From Tritrichomonas foetus (taxonomy: Eukaryota > Parabasalia > Tritrichomonadida > Tritrichomonadidae), in the NCBI GenBank assembly GCA_001839685.1, contig MLAK01000599.1, positions 1 to 64,000 of the forward strand: a DNA stretch of 64,000 bases, given 5' to 3'. Position numbers and translations under genes: made by a program. Below, in pieces: positions 9,283 through 19,100 of this stretch. Position 1 is the stretch's first letter. Each line of letters begins with the position of its first letter. Under the pieces are notes generated by a model that was given only the letters and a program-made list of their open reading frames with translations, searched no databases and had not been told where the DNA came from.

Positions 9283-11121
9283 TTATGTTTTCTTTATTTT
9301 CCTCATTTTTTTGTTCCTTCTTGCCGATTTTGGCCCACTTGGTTCTTTGAGAATGCATTCAAAATCAAGATTAAAGCAAGCACCATTAAATGAATAGTCT
9401 TGATAGGCTTTTGGTAAATAAATTTGGTTTCCAGGAATAGTTACACTTGGATCTGGTTCACCAATGGTTAGATGAAATGGTTCTAAGCCATTAAAAGAGC
9501 TTTTTTCGCTTTTAATTTCAACAGAAGGCAAAAATGATTTAATTTCCATCTTTTTATTCAATATTCTGGCTTCAACTTTTTGTAATCTTTCATCAATTCT
9601 ATGAACTTGGTTTTCAAGGATGCTATAATTATGATTTTTGATGGTTTCTTTTATATCCTTTAAATCATTTGCTAATAACAAATGATTTTGAGAAAGCTCG
9701 AGATGTTTTTCAAGCATTCTCTTTTCAAAATCTTTCAAATTCGATACATTTTGTGGGCTATTATATTGATCACTTATTTGATTGTTTGAAGAAACATTTA
9801 ATTGATTATTTACTGTTGATTTGTTGTGATTTTGAAGATGCTCATTTAATTTATTTTTGATATTTGTAATAGAATTTATGATTCCTTCATGATCAAGAGA
9901 AGCTTTATCAAGAAAAATTTTATTTTCTTTTTTTACAGTTTCGAAAAATTCATTGTTATCTGCTTTTAATTTTAATAAATTAGAATTTAACTCCTCTTTC
10001 ATGCAATTTAAATCATTTTTAATATCATTATTTAGAATTTCATTTTCATTATGAATTTTTTGCTTGCTTGTTTGAATATTTTTGATCATTTCTTCAACCT
10101 TGGCGATTCGTTTTTCAATATTATGAAATGTTTCCGTATTTTTTTCAATTTGGCTATGTAGAGTAGTCAGTTTTTGGGAATTTTCTGTCTCAAAAGAATG
10201 AATAAGATTTTGATGAGCTTTATCTTTAATTTTTTCATTGGCTTTGATTGAATCAATTTCAGCTTTATTATCGTTTATTTTTTCTTGTAAATGAGAAATG
10301 CATTTTAATGTTGAGTCATTGATAGTTTGCATTTCATTGTGGAATTGAGTTTGTAAATCATTCAATTTTGATGTTTGCAACCCATTCAATTGTTGATGAT
10401 GGGCATCAATGGCTTCTTGATGGGTTTTATTGGATACTGATAGGAGTTTCAATGCTTCATTCATTTCAATTTGCTTTGAAATGATTTCCTTAAGTTGTTT
10501 TTCAATTTCAGAAATTTTTGAGTTTTGATTTTTGAGATTTTTTGTTTGTTCTTTCAAAATATCTGCCTTTAATTCACTTTTTAGTTTTGATTCGTCGATT
10601 TCACTCGATTGTTTTGATAATGTTTCGATTTTGGATGTGATTTCTGTGAGTTGTTCGAGCCTCACAAATGATGAGGAACTTTTTGAAATATTTTTGATCG
10701 ATTTTTTGTTCTCTTCAATTTTTTCTTCGCTTTTCTTGATTTGTTCATGAATTTCATCAAAAGAAACATTATTTTGCCTTATATGTTGTTCTAACATGTT
10801 ATTTTCTTTGTTAAATGATTCAACATAAGCTGCTATTTTTTTGGGAAGTTCTTTGAAAAATAAATTATCGATATAATTTTGGGTGACTGGATCGATTCCA
10901 GAAATACTATTTACGCTTGTGTAAAATGTCGCATCGTTATTGTTTGTCCATAATTCGTGTGGTTTTGGTGTGTTGTTAGCCCAGGTCATTTGTCTGGTTT
11001 TATTTATTGATGAATTTGTCTGCTGGTAATCATTATTTTTGATTTTACTGTGTCCGTCAATTGATAGTGTTGCGTTTCTTACATATTGCTGGGGATTTGA
11101 ACATTCTGGATCAGAAAACAT
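9283..11121 (-). CDS. Coiled-coil protein of unknown function
   Basis: About 612 residues, almost entirely heptad-like coiled coil between residues ~75 and ~530, rich in Lys, Glu, Asn, Gln and Ile. Short non-coiled ends flank it. The head is rich in Asn, Ser and Gln. The C-terminal tail of about 80 residues includes EPFHLTIGEPDPSVTIPG and a basic KSARRNKKMRKIKK end that could bind nucleic acid, membrane or tubulin. The frame opens six codons earlier through a TTG, so the ATG at 11121 is preferred. It is divergent from calnexin with 179 bases between starts. I do not recognise a family; a cytoskeletal or scaffold role is plausible but not shown. Confidence 0.75.
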   Translation of the reverse strand: MFSDPECSNPQQYVRNATLSIDGHSKIKNNDYQQTNSSINKTRQMTWANNTPKPHELWTNNNDATFYTSVNSISGIDPVTQNYIDNLFFKELPKKIAAYVESFNKENNMLEQHIRQNNVSFDEIHEQIKKSEEKIEENKKSIKNISKSSSSFVRLEQLTEITSKIETLSKQSSEIDESKLKSELKADILKEQTKNLKNQNSKISEIEKQLKEIISKQIEMNEALKLLSVSNKTHQEAIDAHHQQLNGLQTSKLNDLQTQFHNEMQTINDSTLKCISHLQEKINDNKAEIDSIKANEKIKDKAHQNLIHSFETENSQKLTTLHSQIEKNTETFHNIEKRIAKVEEMIKNIQTSKQKIHNENEILNNDIKNDLNCMKEELNSNLLKLKADNNEFFETVKKENKIFLDKASLDHEGIINSITNIKNKLNEHLQNHNKSTVNNQLNVSSNNQISDQYNSPQNVSNLKDFEKRMLEKHLELSQNHLLLANDLKDIKETIKNHNYSILENQVHRIDERLQKVEARILNKKMEIKSFLPSVEIKSEKSSFNGLEPFHLTIGEPDPSVTIPGNQIYLPKAYQDYSFNGACFNLDFECILKEPSGPKSARRNKKMRKIKKT

Positions 11122-11300
11122 GGGAATTTTATATTTCAATATCTATACGTTTATAATTCAAATTATTTTCTTATATTATTTGGTCAAAGCGATCAACTTT
11201 TTATTAATTTAAATGGCCAACTCCATCGATATTTCAGCTAAATAGATATTCAAAAAGTTTATTCTGATACGATTAATCTACATTGAAAAATTTCCAGAAA

Positions 11301-12863
11301 ATGCTTCTCTTTATCACCTTCCTTTTTCAGGCAATCAAAAGCAAAAGTGACAAAGAAGATGATATAAAAGGTACTCCTGACAAAGGAGTTTTATTTTTCT
11401 CAACTTTTGACGGAAAAGCTTCGTTCGAACCTGACGGTTGGCAAATATCGAATTTGTGGAATTATACAGGCGTTTGGAAGGTGCAGACCCCACCTGCACC
11501 ACGATCAGATACTTTTGAAAAAATGCTCGTCTTGACATCGAAAGGAATATATTCGGGAATTTCTACAATATTGCCAAAGCCAGTTTTTGTTCGTGGAAAA
11601 CCATTTATTATTCAATTTGAAGTTCGAGCATTCAATAATTTCACATGTAGCGGAGCTTACATCAAATTATTTGATGACGAAAAATTCGATCCGAAAAAAT
11701 TGTCAAACGAAACAAAACAGTTTTTAATGTTTGGTCCTGACTTCTGTGGCGATAAACAAAACGTCGAATTTCGATTCTTCCATAAAAATCCTAAAACTTC
11801 ACAAAAAGTTGAAAAAAGGTTAATTGATTCACCTGTTCCTCAAAAAAATGATTTGAATCATTTGTATACTTTAATTGTTAGACCTGACGGAACTTTTTCA
11901 ATCTTAATAGATAATAAAAATGTCAAAACCGCAAAATTTTTAGGTGAAAAGGAAGAAACTTTTTCACCTCCAATTATTCCACCGAAAATCATCATTGATA
12001 CTTCAGTCACGAAACCAGATGAATGGGATGACCGAGAATATATAGCTGATGATTCTATAAAACAGCCTGATTTTGAAAACGAGCCAGAATTAATTCCAGA
12101 TAAACAAAATTTAAACCCGCCAAAAGGTTATTTAGTTGACCAACCACGCTATATTGTTGACAGTACATTCGTAGGAAAAGAACCATTAAATTGGGATACA
12201 GAGCTCCTTGGAGTTTGGGAGCCGCCAATAATCGAAAATCCCAGATGTATCAATTCTGTTGGTTGTGGAAAATATTATCCACCGTTAATTGCAAATCCAA
12301 GGTACATCTCAAATTGGGAACAGCCAATGAAAAAGAATCCAAACTATAAAGGAAAATGGATTCCACCAAAAATTGAAAATCCAGAATATTTTGTTGATAA
12401 AACACCTTTTGAATTTCCAAAGATTTTTGCTATTGGATTTGAATTGCTAAGCACTGATGGCCAAATTGGCTTCAATAACATTTTAATTGCAGATGATGAA
12501 AAAGAATTAATTAAATGGAATAACAAATTTTGGGAATCAAGAAAAAAGAGACAGCTTGATGCTGTACCAAAACCTCAGCCGAGAAAATATAAAACAAATA
12601 ATAATATTGTGAAAGTGAACTTCTTTCTCGCATCCTGGGAACTTTTTAAAGAAAAGTGGTATTATTTATTATATTTCGATCCAATTCCAACACTTCTTCT
12701 GACAATTGGTGGAATTATACTGATAATCCTGATGTTCTGTTTTTGTATCAATAAAATCTTTCCAACTGAATATGAAGACGAAGAAGGAAGTGAAAATAGC
12801 GGTGAAATAGAAAAGGAAGATGAAATTGGAAGTGAAAATGAAAATGAAAACGAAAGTGAATAA
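11301..12863 (+). CDS. Calnexin, ER lectin chaperone
   Basis: Type I ER membrane chaperone that binds monoglucosylated N-glycoproteins. The 520-residue protein has an N-terminal signal peptide, a lectin domain beginning near GVLFFSTFDG, then the P-domain. The latter is shown by TKPDEWDDREYI (type 1 repeat) and several GxWxPPxIxNPxY-like type 2 repeats (GVWEPPIIENP, YYPPLIANPRY, GKWIPPKIENPEY). A membrane span near the C-terminus (PIPTLLLTIGGIILIILMF) and an acidic Glu/Ser/Asn-rich cytosolic tail separate it from soluble calreticulin. Upstream in-frame codons reach 11283 only through TTG, so the ATG at 11301 is chosen. The type 1 repeats look fewer and more worn than in animal calnexin. Dolichol kinase later in the window serves the same glycosylation pathway. 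Confidence 0.93.
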   Translation: MLLFITFLFQAIKSKSDKEDDIKGTPDKGVLFFSTFDGKASFEPDGWQISNLWNYTGVWKVQTPPAPRSDTFEKMLVLTSKGIYSGISTILPKPVFVRGKPFIIQFEVRAFNNFTCSGAYIKLFDDEKFDPKKLSNETKQFLMFGPDFCGDKQNVEFRFFHKNPKTSQKVEKRLIDSPVPQKNDLNHLYTLIVRPDGTFSILIDNKNVKTAKFLGEKEETFSPPIIPPKIIIDTSVTKPDEWDDREYIADDSIKQPDFENEPELIPDKQNLNPPKGYLVDQPRYIVDSTFVGKEPLNWDTELLGVWEPPIIENPRCINSVGCGKYYPPLIANPRYISNWEQPMKKNPNYKGKWIPPKIENPEYFVDKTPFEFPKIFAIGFELLSTDGQIGFNNILIADDEKELIKWNNKFWESRKKRQLDAVPKPQPRKYKTNNNIVKVNFFLASWELFKEKWYYLLYFDPIPTLLLTIGGIILIILMFCFCINKIFPTEYEDEEGSENSGEIEKEDEIGSENENENESE

Positions 12864-13251
12864 GATGCATTGAAAGTTTGAAACAAGTGTTCATTATGGT
12901 TGGAAATGATTTAATGCATATAAAATAACAATCATCTCTCTTTTCAAAATCCAGATCAAATCTTTTTGTTGATGTAAATGACTGCCATTAAGTTTATATT
13001 ATATTTAATACATAGTAACATTATTTCATTTCGTTTGTTTTATATTTGATTTATAATGTTGATTTTATATTTTACTTGAAATTGAATTAATTTTTAAAAC
13101 TATGTTTAATTTATGGAACATCATGTATATAAGTTGTAACTTGATTTATTAGAATGGCGAAAAAAATGCCAATTAGTATTTGTGATAAAAGCTGAAATTA
13201 ATTCAAAGAAATATTTCGGAAATTCAATTAGTTCAATTCACTTTTAGTCAA
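12864..13251. other. Intergenic
   Basis: AT-rich spacer between calnexin and the GTPase-kinase fusion. The only notable element is the initiator-like sequence just upstream of the second gene, listed separately. Confidence 0.55.
13238..13251 (+). promoter_or_regulatory. Initiator-like element (TCACTT)
   Basis: TCACTT at 13238 fits the trichomonad initiator pattern TCAYTW and lies 14 bases before the ATG. A second TCA sits at 13248-13250, directly before AATG. This supports a very short 5' leader and the chosen start. The match is to a known consensus; transcription start is not shown. Confidence 0.45.
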
Positions 13252-15135
13252 ATGAAGATTGTACTCATTGGAGATGCAATGGCAGGAAAAACATCCTTTC
13301 TCGAAATGTTTATCAAGCAAACAACTGATTTGAGAATCGATAAAGGACCAACTTATGTAGACAATATGGAGTTTACATTTGAAATAAATAGAGAACTAAT
13401 GCACATTGACTTTTGGGATACAGGTGGGATTGCTGATTTAGATAGTTATAGAAAAGTGGCTTATAATAATACAGATTCATTTTTAGTTTGTTTTTCAGTT
13501 GAGTATACCAAGAATATCGAAGAATGGCTCAACGAAATTAAAGACTATAGGGAAAATTCTCTGGTATTTTTGGTGGGATTAAGAACTGATCTGCGAAGTT
13601 ACTTGTGTGATAGAAATATAAAAACTATTTCGAAAAAGGAAGGTTTAGAACTTGCCAAAAAGTTCAACTTTGATGGATATTGTGAATGTTCTGCAAAATC
13701 GTATGAGGATGTATCAATGGCCTTTAATTACATACTTACTCAAACGTCGCGGAAAAAGGAAATTCTAGAAAGATATAAGGAGTTATCAAGAGTAAGAAAA
13801 ATGAAGAAGGATAAAATGAAAAAGAAAAAACAAATCGAGAATTTAAAAAATCCTTTAAAAGCAAAAAATTTACTAAAATTAACCGAAATAGACAGGCTTC
13901 TAGATAATTTGGAAATGAGTAATTTAAACATTCAAATCAAAAATTTGGAAAATGACAATAAAAAAATTAAAGAAACTTTAGGAATTGTTTTAAAAGAATT
14001 ATCACAGGAAAAAGAGAAAAATCAAAAACTTATTCAAAGAAATGTGCAACTGGAGAATGATATTAAGTTTTCAGAAGCACAAGGCACAATGGTGTTGTTT
14101 TGGAAAGGACAATCAAATGAACTATTTAAAGAAGTGAATGCACTCAAATTAGAGAATCAGGAACAACATCAGAAAATTAAACGTTTAAAAAGGAAACATC
14201 GACATGACAAAATTTCTTTAAGCCAAAGAAATAATCATCCTAGTTTGGAAATATCTAATTGTATTAATTGTATTCATATTCAAGATGAAACAAATGTATT
14301 GTTTTCAGATAATCTTCCGAATATTTCTTGTGATCATATATTTTCTCAAAAAGAGCTTGAAAAATATAAGTTAAAAAAGGTTTTGAGTGAAAATCAAACG
14401 ACAAAGGTTCTCAAAGTTTCAAAGGAAAAATCATATTCTGTAAGGCTTTTAAATATAAATGTAGGAAATGAAGAAAACTTTGATATGGATTCAATTCAGA
14501 AGTTACTTCAAGAATATGAAATTCTCAGTCAAATTAAGCATAAAAATATCCAAAAGGTCTATGGGGTATGCTATGGTGATGACAATAATCTCCCCTCAAT
14601 ATTGTTGAAATATCAAAAAAGAAATTTATTTTCTGCAATTAATGATTTGAACTTTCAAGAAAAGCTTCATGTCATTCTTGATGTCTGTGAAGGAATGTCT
14701 TTTATTCATTCGAGAAGAATTATTCATCGTGATTTAAATCCGGAAAATATTTTTCTTGATAGTCATTATAAAGCAGTTATTGGAAATTTTGGAAAGGCTA
14801 CACTTAATGATGACTTATCTCATCATACGTGTTTTGCTTTACACTTTTATTTGTCTCCAGAACAATTAAATGAAAACACATATTATGATGAAAAAGTTGA
14901 TGTTTATTCATTTGGAATGATATTATATTTCATTTTAACAGAAGGTAAATTGCCGGAAGTGTCATTGAAAGATGTGATGATCGGAAAAGAAGTGTCAGTG
15001 CCAGATAAAATATCATTGTTTTCACGAGAGATTATTTTGCGGTGCTTAGCGTTTGATCCGGCGTTACGTCCAACTTTCAAGGACCTGCATACTTTAATCT
15101 TTCTAAACTCAGATAAATTGTTTCACTATGAGTAA
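13252..15135 (+). CDS. Rho-like GTPase / coiled-coil / pseudokinase fusion
   Basis: A 627-residue protein with three parts. Residues 1-165 are a Ras-superfamily GTPase nearest Rho/Rac: P-loop GDAMAGKT (7-14), GPTYVDN (32-38), WDTGGIADLDSYR (55-67), VGLRTDLR (108-115) and CSAKS (146-150). Residues ~165-315 are a Lys/Glu-rich coiled coil. Residues ~371-620 have a protein-kinase fold: QEYEIL helix C (Glu421), HRDLNPEN (492-499), GNFG (511-514), SPEQ and the DVYSFGMIL helix. Key residues are changed. Gln61 (Ras numbering) is Ile60 and Gly12 is Ala9. The kinase VAIK Lys is Arg398, the DFG Asp is Asn512, and the glycine loop has no glycines. There is no prenylation box at the end. By the usual rules both halves should be poor enzymes, so it may be a signalling scaffold. 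One frame spans all three parts, so the fusion is not a joining error visible here. Confidence 0.88.
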   Translation: MKIVLIGDAMAGKTSFLEMFIKQTTDLRIDKGPTYVDNMEFTFEINRELMHIDFWDTGGIADLDSYRKVAYNNTDSFLVCFSVEYTKNIEEWLNEIKDYRENSLVFLVGLRTDLRSYLCDRNIKTISKKEGLELAKKFNFDGYCECSAKSYEDVSMAFNYILTQTSRKKEILERYKELSRVRKMKKDKMKKKKQIENLKNPLKAKNLLKLTEIDRLLDNLEMSNLNIQIKNLENDNKKIKETLGIVLKELSQEKEKNQKLIQRNVQLENDIKFSEAQGTMVLFWKGQSNELFKEVNALKLENQEQHQKIKRLKRKHRHDKISLSQRNNHPSLEISNCINCIHIQDETNVLFSDNLPNISCDHIFSQKELEKYKLKKVLSENQTTKVLKVSKEKSYSVRLLNINVGNEENFDMDSIQKLLQEYEILSQIKHKNIQKVYGVCYGDDNNLPSILLKYQKRNLFSAINDLNFQEKLHVILDVCEGMSFIHSRRIIHRDLNPENIFLDSHYKAVIGNFGKATLNDDLSHHTCFALHFYLSPEQLNENTYYDEKVDVYSFGMILYFILTEGKLPEVSLKDVMIGKEVSVPDKISLFSREIILRCLAFDPALRPTFKDLHTLIFLNSDKLFHYE

Positions 15136-16129
15136 AAAATGCGAAATTTCTGTCATTCATATTTAAAATGATAGAATCTCTAAAATGTACATCTCCAAAA
15201 ACTCAATCGTGATCAAACAAATGCATATTTGGGAATTTTTTATGGCTATCTTAAGTCATTTCTCAGGTTTAGATTTTTCCGAGTTCTTCAAATGATGTAT
15301 CATCTGATCTAGATGAATTGGATGGCTTTGTTATGAAGTTGAGTAGAAATATAAATACTATATAGTATGAAGGTGAATTTTATTAGATACAAGTAACAAA
15401 TATGAAGCTGAATTTGTTTCATGTATCTAATATAGCATGTTAGCCTGTTGTATTTTTCACTAAAATTTTTGTGAACATTAAAACTGTCTTTGTTTATTTC
15501 TTTTTGCTTTGAAGATTCAATACAATCTTTTAATTCATTTTCACTTGTTTGTTTAACCTTATTTGGAACTGGAACTTCTGGTGATTGATTTATTAAGTAT
15601 TTCCTTGATCGCGATCGTCTATTTTTAGTTTTATCTGGAGCATTCTCCAATTGCATTTGACGATGAATTAGCCACTATCATATTCTCATGTAAGTTTCAT
15701 TATATAATATTGATTGCTGCTGTCAAAAATTATTTTTCGTTGGAGATTACAAATAATTCCAAGATTTTCGTGAAATATTGATATTTTAATTCATTTCATA
15801 TCTTCTTAATCATTAGATAAGACCAATAAAGAGTGAACGTGATTTTCGGTATTCAATTATCAATATTAACAGTTTATAATTAAATAATTCATTGATTTTT
15901 ACTAATCCATAAACAGTATCATGAATGAAATGATGCTTCTCTCACAACAACAGTATATCCTCTTTCAAAATGTCAAGAAATTCGTCGTACAAAAATATTT
16001 TTTTTTTTTTGAATAGGCAAATAAACGTCCTCCTTCTCAAAAATTGAATTTGTTAAATCTTCAAATAACATTCAATCATCGAATTTTAGTATTCCTCCTC
16101 ATCTCTTTGGAGCGATTCTCGATCTCAAA
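15136..16129. other. Intergenic around a doubtful small gene
   Basis: Nearly 1 kb between the fusion gene and the BEACH gene. It contains the doubtful small reading frame on the minus strand listed separately, a 13-base T run at 15998-16010, and the unresolved 5' end of the BEACH gene from about 15970. Confidence 0.5.
15309..15656 (-). CDS. Doubtful small protein, basic head and hydrophobic tail
   Basis: A 115-residue frame with a basic, proline-containing N-terminal half (TKNRRSRSRKYL, PEVPVPNKV) and a hydrophobic, Tyr/Ile-rich C-terminal half that could span a membrane. In favour: it starts with ATG directly preceded by TCAA, as at several real genes here, and its N-terminal composition is protein-like. 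Against: no family is recognised, and the C-terminal half is the sort of sequence random AT-rich DNA encodes. It could be a gene remnant. Confidence 0.28.
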   Translation of the reverse strand: MQLENAPDKTKNRRSRSRKYLINQSPEVPVPNKVKQTSENELKDCIESSKQKEINKDSFNVHKNFSEKYNRLTCYIRYMKQIQLHICYLYLIKFTFILYSIYISTQLHNKAIQFI

Positions 16130-19100
16130 GTGCCAAGTCCTCCGAAGAGAGAAGTACTTAACGCGTCGTTTGACAGAAATGTTCGAACTTTCGAATTTTC
16201 ATCATCGCTTTTAACGCAGAGCCAGGTCTCGAATATTGTTGGGAAACTTAACGATGGAGTTTCTCTGAATTCCGCGCTCGATTCTTTTGGTATTGAAATC
16301 CCCTTCATTGAAACTTTGCTCAGCCAATTTCGAAATTTGAAAGACGAAGATTATGAATTTCGCGATTATTTAAGTTTGATAGCACTCAACTCATTTATCG
16401 GATGGATAACAAAATGCCAAAGAGACAATCGAGCGCCGCCAGTCAATGCTTTACTCATTTCTCTATTGTATGCAATAAAATCACAATACAGCAAATTTGC
16501 TGCCATGGCCTTTACAACAGTTGTTGATATTTCACTTTCCCAGTCGGGCGCTCAACAACTCCCATCACCCGCATTAATAACAGATTTTATGATGTACACA
16601 AAATCGATGGCTTTTATTGAACTTTTTATTACTCGTTTGGTCACAAGTGGCTCAATTTCAACTGACCAGTATTTCTCTCAATTTTTAGCATCAATAGTTT
16701 ATTTAATAATTCAGGATCATAACATAATGGAAAAATCTGCCGCAGAAAATATTGTTTTGCAATTATCAACTTTTATCCTTCAATTTCAACCACCTGCAAT
16801 AAATGTTTTTGGAGTTCTTTCAGAATTTATTTCAGAAAATTTACAAACTTCAATCATTCAATCGCTTATCGTTGAGTTAAGGAAAAATATGATACTTGAT
16901 GAACCAATCATAATCGAAAAAAGTCAAAAATTGCCATTAACAGTTCCTGATGCACTCATTAAACCTGAATTATCATATGAATTGATTGATGAAATTACTT
17001 TCCCAAACGGTTTTAAAAATTATAATCTTTCTTTCAAAGAACCTGACGATTTAAATATTTATATAGGTGATCAATTATCTAATTATATCTCATTAATTAT
17101 AAAATGCATCACAAATAATCATTCACTATCAATAATCCTCGTGAAATTATTTGTAAAAGAATTAAAACAAATGGAAAACGACAAATATTTCTATAATTTC
17201 TTAATTTGCTTTTTTTATATTGTGTCCCAATTAATGAAATATCAGATTGATATTACTCTTGGTGATTGTTCATGTTTAGAATATGTTTTTGATCCATATT
17301 TCACTGTTTTTGACGAAAATAATCATAATTTTCAAATGTTTAATTCGCTTCGTTGTGAATCAATTGAACTTTTGTATTTCGCAAAAGATGCATCTTTGAG
17401 AACACTTTTTGAAATTACAGGGACTTTTCCTCTCCTAATGATAGAAACATTGGCTAGGATTCAATTAAACACTGACGATTTTGTTGAAAAATTAATGGAT
17501 GATAAAAATACAATAAATATTTTATTAAGAATAGCCTATCATTATCAAACAGATCATTTACTAATGGACGATAACAAAGAAATTATGGAAATGGTAAGAT
17601 GCCATTTTTATACACTTTTTACGTTTATTTTCACTAGAATTGAAATCATGAAGCAAATGTTTTTAAGTCCAGAATCAACAGAAATTTTCATTTCATTTGC
17701 CCGAGAAAAAGAGCTCGAACCTTTTATTTTACATACTATTTCACAATTTGCTTTACATTCACAAACACAAAATATTCTAATATTATCTAACACTGTTTTT
17801 AGATTTATTAATATTTTATCAAAAAAATTAAATTCCATGAAAAATAAAGCTACTAAACATTCCCAAATTTTACTTACTAACTTACTCAATACAGTCAAAT
17901 ATATTGCTGCTCATCAAGTGAAATATAATTCTTCATTAATTCCTGAAAATTGTAAAATGCTATGTTCTTGTTTACCAAATCTTGATATAAGTCCTGAATC
18001 ACAAAATTTTTTGAAATCTTCGCTTGCTTACATTGCAACCATGTCTCATATCTTTGAAATAACTGAATTAGAAGTTGAAAGTATTCATTCATTTGTAGTT
18101 CAATTTAAAAATGATGGCTATGCAAATTTCCTATCAAACATTTACATTTGTTTTGTTCAATTATTGGCTGGTGAGTGCTTTTCAACAATTTCATCATCAT
18201 TTATTATTCAGCAGCCTCAAATCATCAAATTATTGATTCGTGTTTACGCTGATTCACCAAATTTCCATGATGTTTTAAATCTATTTTTGCTGCTTTGTAA
18301 TTTCTCACCAATTAATGTTCAAATATGTTATCAATGCGATCTTGATATATTTATTATTGAATGTTTAGAAAAAGCTAAGGAAACAGGAAAATATGATGAA
18401 GAAAGTATGAAACTTTTATTATCGTTGTTTATTTTATTGTCTTCATATAAAACAGACAGTAAAACAGTTTTTCGTTATATTTCTTTATTATCACCAATTG
18501 ATGATAATCATATATCTAAATATCATTCATTATTTTTATCAACAATTAACACAATTTTTAAAGATGCTCTTAAAGAACCACTAAAATATTTTCCGTTAAA
18601 TGGAAAATCAATTAAATCCCAGATCACTTCTTTTCCACAAATTGAGAAAGGCTTCACTTTTACAACTTGGCTTTACATCAATAACAATAATTCTGAATAT
18701 CAACCAAACTTGTTTTCAATTAATCTAACGAAAACTTTTCTGATTAGTGTTTTTATCTTAGGAAATTCAGCATTTGGTGTTGTAGATGATTCAAATAAAG
18801 AAGTAAAAGGGAAATTAACCAAAAATTTACCTTTAAATCAATGGATATTTTTCGTAATGACTGTTACCTTTGGTCAAGGAATTGCTGATTTCCACTTTTT
18901 TGTTGATTGTGAAAAAGCAGGTACATTTAAAGTTCAACAATTAGAATTTGATACTCCAACACTCACGAGCTCGAAAATTTCATTGGTTTTAGGAGGCGGT
19001 CAAGGTAGTAAAGCCACAATTGTCGATAAAATGGCATCAACAGGCTTTTTCCCATTTCTAAATGCTGATCAAATCCGATCTATATATGAAATTGGAATAT

